Numbered from the stretch's first letter, positions 16,571 through 24,948 are shown. The stretch is DNA of 64,000 bases from DHVE2 group archaeon (GCA_027023265.1 JALVVV010000054.1:26016-90015); one strand, 5' to 3'. Numbers and translations are program-made. The notes: generated by a model from the letters alone, not told the origin.

Positions 16571-16608
16571 TTTTCATATTGAAAAGTTATTTCAAAAAAA
16601 ATTGAAAT
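16571..16608. promoter_or_regulatory. Two inverted repeats, likely ArsR operators
   Basis: TTTTCA-TAT-TGAAAA at 16571-16585 and ATTTCAA-n6-TTGAAAT at 16589-16608 share TTTCA/TGAAA half sites. They lie between the ArsR-like gene and the ferredoxin, and the second overlaps the TATA-like AAATATTT (16605-16612) of the ferredoxin. Binding there would repress the ferredoxin and possibly the regulator itself. Confidence 0.45.
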
Positions 16609-16639
16609 ATTTGAAACGCATGTAGGCATAGTGATAAAA

Positions 16640-17041
16640 ATGGGTGATAAGAAATTTGATTACTGGTTCGGGGTGCCGAGAAAAGAGATCAAATGGTACC
16701 CAAAAATAGACCCAGCGGCATGCATTGGCTGCGGTCTTTGCGCTGTTATATGTGGTCGCGGCGTTTACTCCTATGACCTCGTTTCAAAAAAGCCGATAGT
16801 TGCAAAACCCTTCAATTGTTTGGTTGGATGCCAAACATGCGCCAATCTTTGCCCCGTAGGAGCGATTGAATTTCCATCGCCGGAGGTGGCCAGAGAAGCG
16901 GCGAGAAAAAATAAAATATTCACAAAGGTGAAAAAGATGTTAGAAGAGAAGTTCGCGCAGCAGATGTTGGAAACTGCGAAGCAATATCAGGCGCAGATGG
17001 CAAAACATGAAAAAGAGATTAAAGAAATAGAAAAAAGATAA
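16640..17041 (+). CDS. Two-cluster 4Fe-4S ferredoxin-like protein with coiled-coil tail
   Basis: 133 residues from ATG 16640 (GTG 16631 is possible). Two cluster motifs are present: CIGCGLCAVICGRG and CLVGCQTCANLCPVG, the second with an extra residue between the first two cysteines. The last 50 residues are a charged coiled coil (FTKVKKMLEEKFAQQ to KEIEKR), unusual for an electron carrier, which suggests a docking function. It probably passes electrons to a partner protein. The ArsR-like gene and operator palindromes upstream suggest metal or redox control. Confidence 0.85.
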   Translation: MGDKKFDYWFGVPRKEIKWYPKIDPAACIGCGLCAVICGRGVYSYDLVSKKPIVAKPFNCLVGCQTCANLCPVGAIEFPSPEVAREAARKNKIFTKVKKMLEEKFAQQMLETAKQYQAQMAKHEKEIKEIEKR

Positions 17042-17077
17042 TTTCAAACTTTTTAATCTTCTCTTTTATTTCCCTTT

Positions 17078-17962
17078 ATGCATCATCATGCCCACACACA
17101 ACTCAAGGGAAAGCTCCTTCTATCCATATTTTTGAATCTCACAATAACAATCGTTGAGATTTTCGGCGGGATAATTTCGGGGAGCATTGCGTTATTAAGC
17201 GATTCTGTGCACAATTTGGGCGATTCAGCAGGGCTCATTGCAAGCTACGAAGCTATAAAAATTGGAGAGAAGGAGAAAAATAAAAAATACACATTCGGGT
17301 ACAAAAAGGCCGAGATTTTGGTTGCTTTAGGTAACTCGGTGTTTCTCCTTACAGTGTCCATATTCTTAATTTACGAAGCGTACGAAAGATTCATTCATCC
17401 GAATCCCATTCATGGAGTAATTATGCTCATCGTGGCCATAGTCGGCCTGATTGGAAATCTTCTCTCCGTTCTTTTCTTACATTCGCACGCGAAGGATAGT
17501 ATGAATGTAAAATCCGCTTATCTTCACCTTATGAGCGACACTCTCTCTTCTGTTGGGGTTGTTGCAGGCGCACTGCTTGTAATATTTTTTGATATTCTGT
17601 GGATTGACCCCCTTATTTCCATATTGATTGCTATTTACATAATCTACGAGGTAATCGGCATAATAAAGGAGAGCGTTGAAATACTGATGGAATCTGCGCC
17701 AAATTTAGATTTTGATAGAATCAAAGAAGAAATAGAAAAAATAGACGGTATAAAGAACGCTCACCATTTCCATGCGTGGAGAATTGGAGAAAGCGATGTA
17801 CTTTTTGAGTGCCACATAGAAGTTGAAGACATGCCTGTGAGCGAGGCTCAGGTGCTCATCGATGAAATAAATGAAAAATTGAAAAAGTACGGAATCACGC
17901 ATACCACGATTCAGTTAGAGACGGATCGCTGCAAAGGGAAAAATGTCATATGTAAGGGCTAA
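17078..17962 (+). CDS. Cation diffusion facilitator (Zn/Cd/Co-type metal exporter)
   Basis: 294 residues. Six membrane spans followed by a cytoplasmic domain of about 85 residues. Metal-site motifs: SDSVHNLGDSAG in helix 2 (D-x3-D type) and HLMSDTLSS in helix 5. A histidine-rich N-terminus (MHHHAH) and AHHFHAWRIG in the C-terminal domain fit zinc-like metals. The protein exchanges metal for protons to lower cytosolic metal. It is next to the ArsR repressor and ferredoxin, consistent with a metal-response cluster. Its end overlaps the convergent NifX-like gene by four bases. Confidence 0.93.
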   Translation: MHHHAHTQLKGKLLLSIFLNLTITIVEIFGGIISGSIALLSDSVHNLGDSAGLIASYEAIKIGEKEKNKKYTFGYKKAEILVALGNSVFLLTVSIFLIYEAYERFIHPNPIHGVIMLIVAIVGLIGNLLSVLFLHSHAKDSMNVKSAYLHLMSDTLSSVGVVAGALLVIFFDILWIDPLISILIAIYIIYEVIGIIKESVEILMESAPNLDFDRIKEEIEKIDGIKNAHHFHAWRIGESDVLFECHIEVEDMPVSEAQVLIDEINEKLKKYGITHTTIQLETDRCKGKNVICKG

Positions 17963-18351
17963 TGCTCCTTGCATTCTCCCTTTTTCTTTTTCTCTCTTTC
18001 AATTTTCTCTTTCCAGTACGGGTCCACCTCAAGCATGTTGTGGATGAACGCATCTATCACATCCCTTATTCTTCCTCCAGCACCGGTGACCACATCTATG
18101 CCCAGTTGCTGGAAGAAATCCACCGCGCGGTGGCCCATGCCGTAAGCGATCACGACTTCGCCGCCATGCTCCTTCACGAAGTTCGGCAGGTCTCCGGGGC
18201 CATGCTCCTCAAAGGGCACGGGGAAAACTTCCACATTTTTTATCTCACCATCTTCAATATCCACGAAGGTGTAATACGGGGAGCGACCGAAATGGCCGCT
18301 TACCTCGCTATCCAACCCGCCATCGTTTATGCTCGGTATTGCTACTCTCAT
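17959..18351 (-). CDS. NifX/NafY-type dinitrogenase iron-molybdenum cofactor-binding domain protein
   Basis: 130 residues: MRVAIPSINDGGLDSEVSGHFG start, FVDIEDGEIKNVEVFP, and VIAYGMGHRAVDFFQQLGIDVV, all typical of the small cofactor-carrier fold shared by NifX, NafY and MTH1175. No nitrogenase genes are present, and such stand-alone proteins in archaea are thought to bind iron-sulfur or metal clusters. The C-terminus is rich in lysine and ends with C and H (KKGECKEH), a possible metal site. ATG 18351 follows GAGGTGATAAA. Co-transcribed with the winged-helix gene nine bases upstream. Confidence 0.88.
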   Translation of the reverse strand: MRVAIPSINDGGLDSEVSGHFGRSPYYTFVDIEDGEIKNVEVFPVPFEEHGPGDLPNFVKEHGGEVVIAYGMGHRAVDFFQQLGIDVVTGAGGRIRDVIDAFIHNMLEVDPYWKEKIEREKKKKGECKEH

Positions 18352-18360
18352 TTTATCACC

Positions 18361-18690
18361 TCATTCTTCGGTTATTTTTCCAGATATTAGTTCTGCACAT
18401 ATCTTCTTTACTCTCAACTTCCATAGTTTCTCCGGCGCTCCTCCTCCTTCCTCTCGGTATCCAGCCATCTCAATTATGCCCGCATCCGAAAGAGAGGAAA
18501 GATGGTAGTACAGCGTGGATCTTGGCATTTCTAATCCTTCTTCTTTCATTTTTTCGTAAATCTCATTAGTGCCCTTAGTGTCATCTCCAATGGCCTTTAT
18601 TATGCTCCACCGCGGCTCGCTGTAAACGAATTTAATGCGCATTATCATGTTGTGAATCTGCTCTTTTTTCTTTATCATTCCTCTGGGCAT
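18361..18690 (-). CDS. Winged-helix transcriptional regulator (ArsR-like)
   Basis: 109 residues from ATG 18690; GTG 18699 is an alternative. Helix-turn-helix region: PRWSIIKAIGDDTKGTNEIYEKM, recognition helix MPRSTLYYHLSSLSDAGII, and a wing rich in glycine (YREEGGGAPEKLWKL). No cluster of cysteines, so a metal sensor is not supported. It is divergent from an ABC exporter and leads the NifX-like gene. Repeats in the intergenic DNA (18735-18804) are likely binding sites. Confidence 0.85.
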   Translation of the reverse strand: MPRGMIKKKEQIHNMIMRIKFVYSEPRWSIIKAIGDDTKGTNEIYEKMKEEGLEMPRSTLYYHLSSLSDAGIIEMAGYREEGGGAPEKLWKLRVKKICAELISGKITEE

Positions 18691-18724
18691 TGAGACCACT
18701 TTTCACAACGTCCATGGGGCTATT

Positions 18725-18820
18725 ATTTATAAAATTATTGCTTTTGATGCGTTTTATTTAAACAATAACCAAATTATTAGTGAAAAATGCAATAATTACA
18801 ATAACAATTAAATATTTGAT
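18725..18820. promoter_or_regulatory. Divergent promoter with repeated CAATAA/TTATTG motifs
   Basis: TTATTG at 18735-18740 and CAATAA at 18763-18768 form an inverted pair; CAATAA recurs at 18790-18795 and 18799-18804. A TATA-like TATTTATAAAA (18725-18735) faces the regulator gene, and TTAAATATT (18808-18816) faces the ABC gene, whose ATG 18856 follows AGAGG. The repeats sit just upstream of both TATA boxes, where a regulator would act on both directions. Confidence 0.4.
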
Positions 18821-18855
18821 TGTAATAATCCTCTAAAAATTCAAGAGGCAATCAA

Positions 18856-19776
18856 ATGAGCGTTGAAATAATCAAAGCGGAGCATCTGAAGAAATATTAC
18901 GGAAATTTTCTGGCGGTGAATGATATTTCATTCTCCGTACATAAAGGAGAGATATTCGGATTTTTGGGGCCGAATGGGGCGGGAAAAACAACAACGATAA
19001 GGATGCTCACGGGAATTTTGAACCCGAGCTCCGGAAGAATTGAAGTGTTCGGCATGGATATGAAGAAGCATAAAATTGATATTCGCGAGAGAACGGACAT
19101 TGTGCCCGAGATGGCCAATCCGTACATTGATTTGAGCGCTATGCGCAACCTGAGGTTGATGGGGCGCCTCTACGGGATGAAAGGGAGAGAAATTGAAAAG
19201 AGAAGCATAGAGCTTCTGAAGTTATTCAATCTCTACGAGAAAAAGGATACGAAAGTTAGAGGATTTTCAAAGGGAATGAAGCAGCGGCTGAGCTTGGCGA
19301 TGGCCATGCTTCCGGACCCAGAATTACTGTTCCTGGACGAGCCCACCTCCGGCTTGGATGTCATGTCCGCGAGATTGATAAAGAGAATAATAAGGGAAGA
19401 GCAGAAGAAGGGAAAAACGATATTTATGAACACTCACAACATGCAGGATGCAAATGAGCTGTGCAATCGCGTGGCAATAATAAATCACGGAAAACTAATT
19501 GCGATAGACACTCCCGAGAAAATCAAAGAGATAGGGGCAAAGAGCAATGTGATTGAGTTCTCACTATCTCCTTTCAAATTTGAAGGGGGAATCGTGGAGG
19601 GCAGAGTGGAAATACTCGGCGACAAGGTGAAAGTGTATACCGGGGAAGTGGATGAAACGATAAAGAAGATAGTGAATTACGCGGAGAGGGAGAATTTGAA
19701 AATTATATCTCTTAATGTGGAGAAGCCATCGTTGGAAGATGTGTTCATGGCTTTGGTGGGTGAGAAAAATGAGTAA
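18856..19776 (+). CDS. ABC exporter ATP-binding protein (drug/lipid type)
   Basis: 306 residues. Walker A GPNGAGKTTTIRML near residue 41, signature FSKGMKQRLSLAMAM, Walker B LLFLDEPTSGLD, and switch histidine in MNTHNMQD. The C-terminal 80 residues (after IDTPEKIKEIG) form the extra domain typical of DrrA/CcmA-like exporters, ending PSLEDVFMALVGE. The gene overlaps its permease by eight bases. Likely controlled by the divergent winged-helix regulator. Confidence 0.94.
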   Translation: MSVEIIKAEHLKKYYGNFLAVNDISFSVHKGEIFGFLGPNGAGKTTTIRMLTGILNPSSGRIEVFGMDMKKHKIDIRERTDIVPEMANPYIDLSAMRNLRLMGRLYGMKGREIEKRSIELLKLFNLYEKKDTKVRGFSKGMKQRLSLAMAMLPDPELLFLDEPTSGLDVMSARLIKRIIREEQKKGKTIFMNTHNMQDANELCNRVAIINHGKLIAIDTPEKIKEIGAKSNVIEFSLSPFKFEGGIVEGRVEILGDKVKVYTGEVDETIKKIVNYAERENLKIISLNVEKPSLEDVFMALVGEKNE

Positions 19777-20515
19777 GCTCTCGCAGTTCTCCCGCTCGCT
19801 GGCAATCGTTAAGAAGGACATGCTCATCTTTTATCTTAAGGGCCCAGTGGTCATCATGGGCCTTCTGTTTCCCTTCTTCTTATTTGGTGCATTTTTAATC
19901 GGGAGAGATTTGAGCCATGAATACCTGTTTGTAGCGCTCATAGCCATGACGGCATTTTTCACCTCCACAGCAGTTGGACCAACTATAATCCCGTGGGAAG
20001 CGAGAAGCAAGACATTCGAAAGATTGATATCATCGCCAGTTTCCATCACGACCGTTTTATTCGGGGATATGCAAGCATCGTTTTATTTTGGGATAATCAT
20101 AACTTCATTTATCTCTCTCACTGCGATTTTTCTGGGAATTGGAGTGAATCTCCTTATCTTTATACCTGTAGTGTTATTATCTATACTCACATTCTCCGCA
20201 ATGACCATTTTGATGTCCTCTTATCCCCCGACGGACGTGCCTGCAGATGTGATGATGCTCTCATCGCTGGTCAAATTCACCCTTCTGTTTATCAGTGGTA
20301 TATTCGTGCCTCTGGAAAAACTGCCGTGGTACGCCCGCGCCGTGTCCGCGATATCGCCGCTTACATACATGGTGGATGCCCTACGCTACTCCGTCTCAAT
20401 GCGCGGTTACTTTCCCCTGTGGCTCGACCTCATTGCATTGCTCCTCTTCTCGCTGATTTTCTTCTTCTCCGGCGTGTTCATTCACAAAAGAGTGCTGGAG
20501 AAGAGGTTTACATAG
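19769..20515 (+). CDS. ABC-2 type permease
   Basis: 248 residues from ATG 19769 (MSKLSQFSRSLAIVKKD). Six membrane spans and the ABC-2 signature near the end (FTLLFISGIFVPLEKLPWYARAV followed by ISPLTYMVDALRYS, split here by a few residues). This is the membrane partner of the upstream ATPase; together they should export a drug, lipid or small peptide. The upstream in-frame extension to 19715 lies wholly inside the ATPase gene and is not likely translated. Confidence 0.92.
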   Translation: MSKLSQFSRSLAIVKKDMLIFYLKGPVVIMGLLFPFFLFGAFLIGRDLSHEYLFVALIAMTAFFTSTAVGPTIIPWEARSKTFERLISSPVSITTVLFGDMQASFYFGIIITSFISLTAIFLGIGVNLLIFIPVVLLSILTFSAMTILMSSYPPTDVPADVMMLSSLVKFTLLFISGIFVPLEKLPWYARAVSAISPLTYMVDALRYSVSMRGYFPLWLDLIALLLFSLIFFFSGVFIHKRVLEKRFT

Positions 20516-20516
20516 C

Positions 20517-20921
20517 TTATAAAATTTCCACATTCCCCGATATTTTTTCCTTCCCTATGGTGTTGAACACCGTGCCGTACTTTTCCGCGAGAGCTTTCAC
20601 TTTTTCTATTTTTTCTTTCGGCTCGGAGGTTTTAATTTGAACAACATAATCTATTTCCTGCAGCTGTGGTTCTCTGAGATTTCTCCACCCACTCACTATA
20701 ATTTGCAGCTCCTGCACTTGAAGGCGCATTTTCTTTATCAATCTTCCCCAGTTTATCATTAGACATCCGCTCAGCGCAGATAGGAGCATCTCCGCCGGCA
20801 GAGGGCCTTCATCACCTCCATCTGTGTTGGAATCGGTGCGGAGAGAAAAATGCCTAACTTTGATATGGGAGCCAACGTTTCCGTCCCACTTCGCTTTAAT
20901 TTCGTACTCTAATTTTTCCAT
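20517..20921 (-). CDS. OsmC-family protein lacking the second catalytic cysteine
   Basis: 134 residues with the OsmC fold: GPLPAEMLLSALSGC gives the first cysteine (Cys53). The position of the second, which in the family follows a helix as C-P-V-S-x-T, reads KYGTVFNTIGKE here and has no cysteine. The protein may therefore not be a peroxidase by the usual two-cysteine cycle. Convergent with the ABC permease, one base between stops. Compare the complete OsmC at 12422-12826. Confidence 0.82.
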   Translation of the reverse strand: MEKLEYEIKAKWDGNVGSHIKVRHFSLRTDSNTDGGDEGPLPAEMLLSALSGCLMINWGRLIKKMRLQVQELQIIVSGWRNLREPQLQEIDYVVQIKTSEPKEKIEKVKALAEKYGTVFNTIGKEKISGNVEIL

Positions 20922-20978
20922 ATGACATCAAAAAAAGAGAGAGGTATTTATTTTTTCACTTTCAGACCTTTACCATGT

Positions 20979-22391
20979 TTATATATTGCTAACCTCTTTA
21001 AATCTCTCTTGGTCAGATTGCATGGTCTGTCTTGCCACCTTAATTGCATTGGGAATTGCTCTTCTGAATATGAAGCCGCCCTGCATTATAATGTCTTTTA
21101 GCAGGTATATAGGTCTCACGTAGAATGATACGTAGGCCCACTGGAGCATTTTAGTTATCTGCTCAGTCGTGAAGTTTTTCAATTTCATAACTGGATCGAG
21201 GGTGGTGTACTTTCTCCAGTCAAATGTCATTATCAGGTTTCTGCTCATTGCGTAATCCCATAGACGGGTACCCGGATACGGAGTCGCCACTGTAAACTGG
21301 GCATAATCCACGCCCACCTTCTTGGAAAATTTTATTGTCTTCTTTACATCCTCCTTTGTTTCTTCCGGGAATCCTATTATGAAGGCGCCCAAAGCGTGAA
21401 GTTTTCTGACCTTTGCTTTCTTAACTGCAGCCATGGATTGTTCTGGAGTTATTCTTTTGCCTATGAAATCCAGTGTTTTCTGAGAGCCTGATTCTATTCC
21501 AAAATACACTGTGTGACATCCGCCGTATTTTAGCGCGTCTGCCACTTCGTTTGTAAATATATCCACGCGGGAAGATGCTGTCCAGGATATATCCAAGCCT
21601 TCGTCTTTAATTCTTTTGGATATTCTTATAGCTCTTGGCCTGTTCAATGTGAATGTATCATCCAGAAACTCTATTTCCTTACGCCCGTACTCCTCACGGA
21701 GTATTTTCAATTCTTCCAAGACTCTTGAATCGCTATGACCTCTCCACCGCTTTCCAAACTGCAGGGAGGAGGAGCAAAAAGCGCATTCAAAGGGACAGCC
21801 ACGGGACGTCATTATAGTTCCAAATTTGATTCCATCTGCCTGGTATTTATCCATGGGTAGCAGGTCGTATGATGGTATGGGTATGGTATCAACGTCTTTA
21901 ATCAAAGGCCGGGCAAGGTTATTTTTAACTTTATCTCCAAGGTTAACGCTCAATCCCAGTATATCTTTTGTATCTTTATCCTTAGCAAGGTTATCTACAA
22001 GCTCTTTAAATGTTAGCTCCCCCTCTCCACGAACCACGTAATCTATGCTGGGGCATTCTTTTATTGTTTTCTCCGGGGTAAATGTAACGTGGGGGCCACC
22101 TATGACCACTTTTATGTTTTCGTTGTGCTTTTTTGCCATTCTTGCGACTGCATAAGCATCAGGAATCATGGATGTCGTGGAAGTTATGCCAACTATATCC
22201 GGGTCGTATCCCTTTATTATTTTATAGACATCTTCATAGCTCAAATCTTCGGCTATTGAATCAACTATCTTCACCTCGTGTTCATCGCGAACCATTGACG
22301 CTAAATATGCCAGACCCAGCGGTGGGCCGGTGGTACCCACTATGGCTTTAATTGCACTAATTGTGGGTGGAGAAATAAGGAGAATTTTCAT
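20979..22391 (-). CDS. B12-binding-domain radical SAM enzyme
   Basis: 470 residues. N-terminal Rossmann-like cobalamin-binding domain (residues about 1-140: ILLISPPT, GPPLGLAYLASMV, VVIGGPHVTF, VVRGEGELTF); the DxHxxG base-off motif is absent, as in class B enzymes. Radical SAM cluster CPFECAFC with Cys199, 203 and 206, then LDDTFTLNRPRA and YFGIESGSQKTLDFIGK. The C-terminal 90 residues are helical and basic. Such enzymes methylate or form C-C bonds at unreactive carbons. Candidates include hopanoid- or tetraether-type lipid modification, but the substrate is not known. Six bases after the SPASM enzyme, in one operon. Confidence 0.88.
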   Translation of the reverse strand: MKILLISPPTISAIKAIVGTTGPPLGLAYLASMVRDEHEVKIVDSIAEDLSYEDVYKIIKGYDPDIVGITSTTSMIPDAYAVARMAKKHNENIKVVIGGPHVTFTPEKTIKECPSIDYVVRGEGELTFKELVDNLAKDKDTKDILGLSVNLGDKVKNNLARPLIKDVDTIPIPSYDLLPMDKYQADGIKFGTIMTSRGCPFECAFCSSSLQFGKRWRGHSDSRVLEELKILREEYGRKEIEFLDDTFTLNRPRAIRISKRIKDEGLDISWTASSRVDIFTNEVADALKYGGCHTVYFGIESGSQKTLDFIGKRITPEQSMAAVKKAKVRKLHALGAFIIGFPEETKEDVKKTIKFSKKVGVDYAQFTVATPYPGTRLWDYAMSRNLIMTFDWRKYTTLDPVMKLKNFTTEQITKMLQWAYVSFYVRPIYLLKDIIMQGGFIFRRAIPNAIKVARQTMQSDQERFKEVSNI

Positions 22392-22397
22392 AAGGCA

Positions 22398-23924
22398 TCA
22401 CTTGCTCATCACGAAATCTACTTCTTGTTTATTATCGGATTTAAGATGCTCGGTATCACTTGTTGCGTTTTCACTATGCACTTTTAATTTCAGTTTTTCC
22501 CACTCATCTTTCATCATGATGCATCCTGGGTCCGGCGCTTTTATATCGCCATAGTATGCGTAAGCTCTTGCCCTGCATCCACCGCACACATACTTGAACG
22601 GGCATGTTGAGCATGCATAATCCTTAGCATCTCTATCTCTAAGTTCGTTGAAAACTGTGCTGTTCTTCCACACGTTTACAAAGCCATCTTTTATAACATT
22701 TCCAACTTTTATTGGGAGAAACACGCATGGCTGGATATCTCCGTTTTGCTCTATGGAGCAGTAAATACGACCAGCGCCGCATCCGCCGATGAACTCAGTT
22801 AGCGCTTTGGCAGCTCCGCCAAATTCGGCGGGCAGTTCCATTTCTGCAAAGTGTGTAGGCGATACTTTATCACCGCTTCCATCGTACATTGCAGTTAGAG
22901 ATATTCTTGAATATGCGGGGCATGTGGAGAAAATCTGCATATCTCCTTTCTGCCACTCTTTGTAAAGGTACTTCATTAATTCTTCCCTCTCTTCTGGGGT
23001 CAGATCTTCGTTGATAATATCCTTTCCCCTGCCAGTTGGTATGAAATTGAACACTATCATGCGGTCTGCATTCAGCTCCCGTGCCAGTTTCACAATTTCA
23101 GGTATGGAATCCAGATTCTCGTGAGTGGCAGTGGTGGCGATTCCCACTTCCAACCCTGCAGCTTTCGCATTTTTTATACCACGTATAGTTGCATTGAAAG
23201 CACCTTTGACTCCTCTAAATTCATCGTGTATCTCTGCATTGGGTCCATCTAAGCTTATTTCAACGTACCTTATCCCCACTTCCTTTAATTTTTGAGCCAT
23301 TTTCTCGGATATAAGAGTGCCATTGGTTGCCACTGTCAAATAGAATCCCTTGGAATTGGCATATCTTGCAACCTTAAGAAAATCTTTATTGGTGAGTGGC
23401 TCTCCTCCTGAGAAAGATATGGCTGCAACTCCAGCCTCGTCTAACTGGTCAACAACCTGATACTTCTGCTCCAATGTTAACTCGTCCGGGGCTGGATAAG
23501 GTGTGGCATTTGCATAGCAGTGCTTGCATTTTAAATTGCACTGCTTGGTGAAGTTCCACACAACCATGAATGGAGCAATTAACCTCTGAGGTTTGCTAAT
23601 TCCGTACTCTGCTATGCTTCTTATTATTACAGCAAAGCCCTTGCGCATGTAAGAATCTTTAAGAAAATTCTTGATGGCTTCTGGGGATGCACCAAAACGT
23701 TCGGCACCTTTTTCAAGCGCTTCCCCAACTATTTTTGCATGAAGCCTCTCTTTCACACCTTTTGGTTTTTCAACTCCCGCATATACTGCAAAAGATTTTT
23801 CAAGTTTTTTAACTTCTGTCATTTCTTTCATTATAAACTTCGCAAATTTGTGGTCCATAACATGGTTCAGGTAGTCTATAATTTCACCTTCGTCAAAATC
23901 TTCCTTCGTTTTTTTATTATCCAT
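22398..23924 (-). CDS. Radical SAM/SPASM-domain enzyme
   Basis: 508 residues. A helical N-terminal region of about 115 residues (LHAKIVGEALEKGAERFG) precedes the radical SAM domain with the cluster motif CNLKCKHC (Cys129, 133, 136), SFSGGEPLTNKDF, and VEISLDGPNAEIHDEFRG. The C-terminal SPASM region has the extra cysteines that hold auxiliary 4Fe-4S clusters: GGCGAGRIYCSI, PCVFLP, and ACSTCPFKYVCGGCRARA...DPGC. SPASM enzymes modify peptides or make cofactors such as hemes. The target here is unknown. Directly abuts the upstream regulator and is followed by the B12 radical SAM gene. Confidence 0.92.
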   Translation of the reverse strand: MDNKKTKEDFDEGEIIDYLNHVMDHKFAKFIMKEMTEVKKLEKSFAVYAGVEKPKGVKERLHAKIVGEALEKGAERFGASPEAIKNFLKDSYMRKGFAVIIRSIAEYGISKPQRLIAPFMVVWNFTKQCNLKCKHCYANATPYPAPDELTLEQKYQVVDQLDEAGVAAISFSGGEPLTNKDFLKVARYANSKGFYLTVATNGTLISEKMAQKLKEVGIRYVEISLDGPNAEIHDEFRGVKGAFNATIRGIKNAKAAGLEVGIATTATHENLDSIPEIVKLARELNADRMIVFNFIPTGRGKDIINEDLTPEEREELMKYLYKEWQKGDMQIFSTCPAYSRISLTAMYDGSGDKVSPTHFAEMELPAEFGGAAKALTEFIGGCGAGRIYCSIEQNGDIQPCVFLPIKVGNVIKDGFVNVWKNSTVFNELRDRDAKDYACSTCPFKYVCGGCRARAYAYYGDIKAPDPGCIMMKDEWEKLKLKVHSENATSDTEHLKSDNKQEVDFVMSK

Positions 23925-24335
23925 TTATTCCACCTCCTTTTCAACCTTTCCAAGGTAGTTTATACATTCATCTATATGCTCCACCAAATCCTTGTAATCC
24001 TTCTTGTCCTTCAGTGCGTTCCTTGCTTCTGTCAGGTACTCTATTAACTGTCTTCTCTCCCTTCTCAACATCCCCACAAAATCCGCATTTGCTCCGTACT
24101 CATAACAACGCGTTCTCTTATTTCTATCAACCAAATACCTGCGCCTGAGGTTGTTAAGCGCGTTTACCACCGAGGAGTACGCGTACCCAGTGCTCTCTGC
24201 AATCTCCCTCGCGCTCATCTTTGTCTTGCTGAGAACCAGTAGCGTGTAAATCTCTGATTCAATATCGTTAAGTCCTCTGTGCAACACCACTTTTTTTAAT
24301 GCATCATATGCTCCATTTTTTATGATATCTTTCAT
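23925..24335 (-). CDS. TrmB/GbsR-like helix-turn-helix regulator
   Basis: 136 residues from ATG 24335 (MKDIIKNGAYDALKKVV), chosen because the TATA-like ATATTTAAA at 24358-24366 is 27 bases upstream. Helix-turn-helix: LNDIESEIYTLLVLSKTKMSAREIAESTGYAYSSVV in part, with a winged end YLVDRNKRTRCYEYG, then a coiled-coil C-terminus (RRERRQLIEYLTEARN) for dimerisation. Its stop abuts the start of the SPASM enzyme, so it should control the radical SAM operon. Confidence 0.85.
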   Translation of the reverse strand: MKDIIKNGAYDALKKVVLHRGLNDIESEIYTLLVLSKTKMSAREIAESTGYAYSSVVNALNNLRRRYLVDRNKRTRCYEYGANADFVGMLRRERRQLIEYLTEARNALKDKKDYKDLVEHIDECINYLGKVEKEVE

Positions 24336-24357
24336 TGTTATGAGAGATAACATAATG

Positions 24358-24366
24358 ATATTTAAA
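24358..24366 (-). promoter_or_regulatory. TATA-like box for the regulator-radical SAM operon
   Basis: ATATTTAAA centred 27 bases before ATG 24335; implies a leaderless transcript and decides the start. Confidence 0.45.
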
Positions 24367-24382
24367 GATTTCTGTAAGAAAG

Positions 24383-24934
24383 GGTAAGTTGAAGCCCTCA
24401 ATAAAAATAAAATAGGGGAGATTAATAAGAGATGAGCAGGAAGTTAGACATATATAATGTTGTAAAGATAGGGCAAAAAGTTATGAAGAGAGCGAAGATT
24501 CCACTTTACTGGAGCAAGTACCTTAGGAAGGCTCACACAATACACCAGCACATCATACTGATGATGCTGAGAGAGTATTTTGGTAATAAAGAAAACACGC
24601 TCCAGATTTTAGATTCTTTGGGGATGAAAGAGCATCGGAAGATGCGAGCAAGCCACATTTCATGGGGCTATGACACCTTTCTTTTAAAGAAAGGGGTTCT
24701 ATGCACAATTTCAAGAGAGTTGAGAATGATACCAGAGCACTGGAGTTGCATAGTAATGTAGTAGTATCTGTCTTCCACTCATTCAAAAGAGTGGTGGGCG
24801 ATTACTTTCTCTCCCGCTCTTTCTCTGTTGCTTCTAAGCCCCCTATTTAAAGTTCTAGCATATGATCTCTATGTCTAACTTTACTCTGTTTTTGTTCCTT
24901 CTTTTTTCATGTTTTTCAAGGATTTCAACTTACC
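24383..24934 (+). mobile_element. Decayed insertion sequence, copy 1 (552 bp)
   Basis: The ends are imperfect inverted repeats: GGTAAGTTGAAGCCCT at the left and, read from the right end inward, GGTAAGTTGAAATCCTTG. Inside, a frame from 24432 (MSRKLDIYNVVKIGQKV, then HQHIILMMLREYFGN) looks like the N-terminus of an IS5/IS4-type DDE transposase; the catalytic middle is deleted and the rest is out of frame, but the C-terminal FKRVVGDYFL-like segment near 24790 remains. The same left end, right end and inner stretches recur at 30153-30644 (inverted) and 45193-45588. No target duplication is clear. Confidence 0.75.
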
Positions 24935-24948
24935 CCTATTGTTGAAAA

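Noticed and set aside
17959..18351. Nitrogen fixation gene
   Set aside because: The NifX-like fold also occurs in non-fixers, and no nif genes are present.
22398..23924. Tetraether synthase (Tes) call for the SPASM enzyme
   Set aside because: The cluster motif CNLKCKHC with a C-terminal SPASM set is general; I see no specific Tes features such as an N-terminal rubredoxin-like site.
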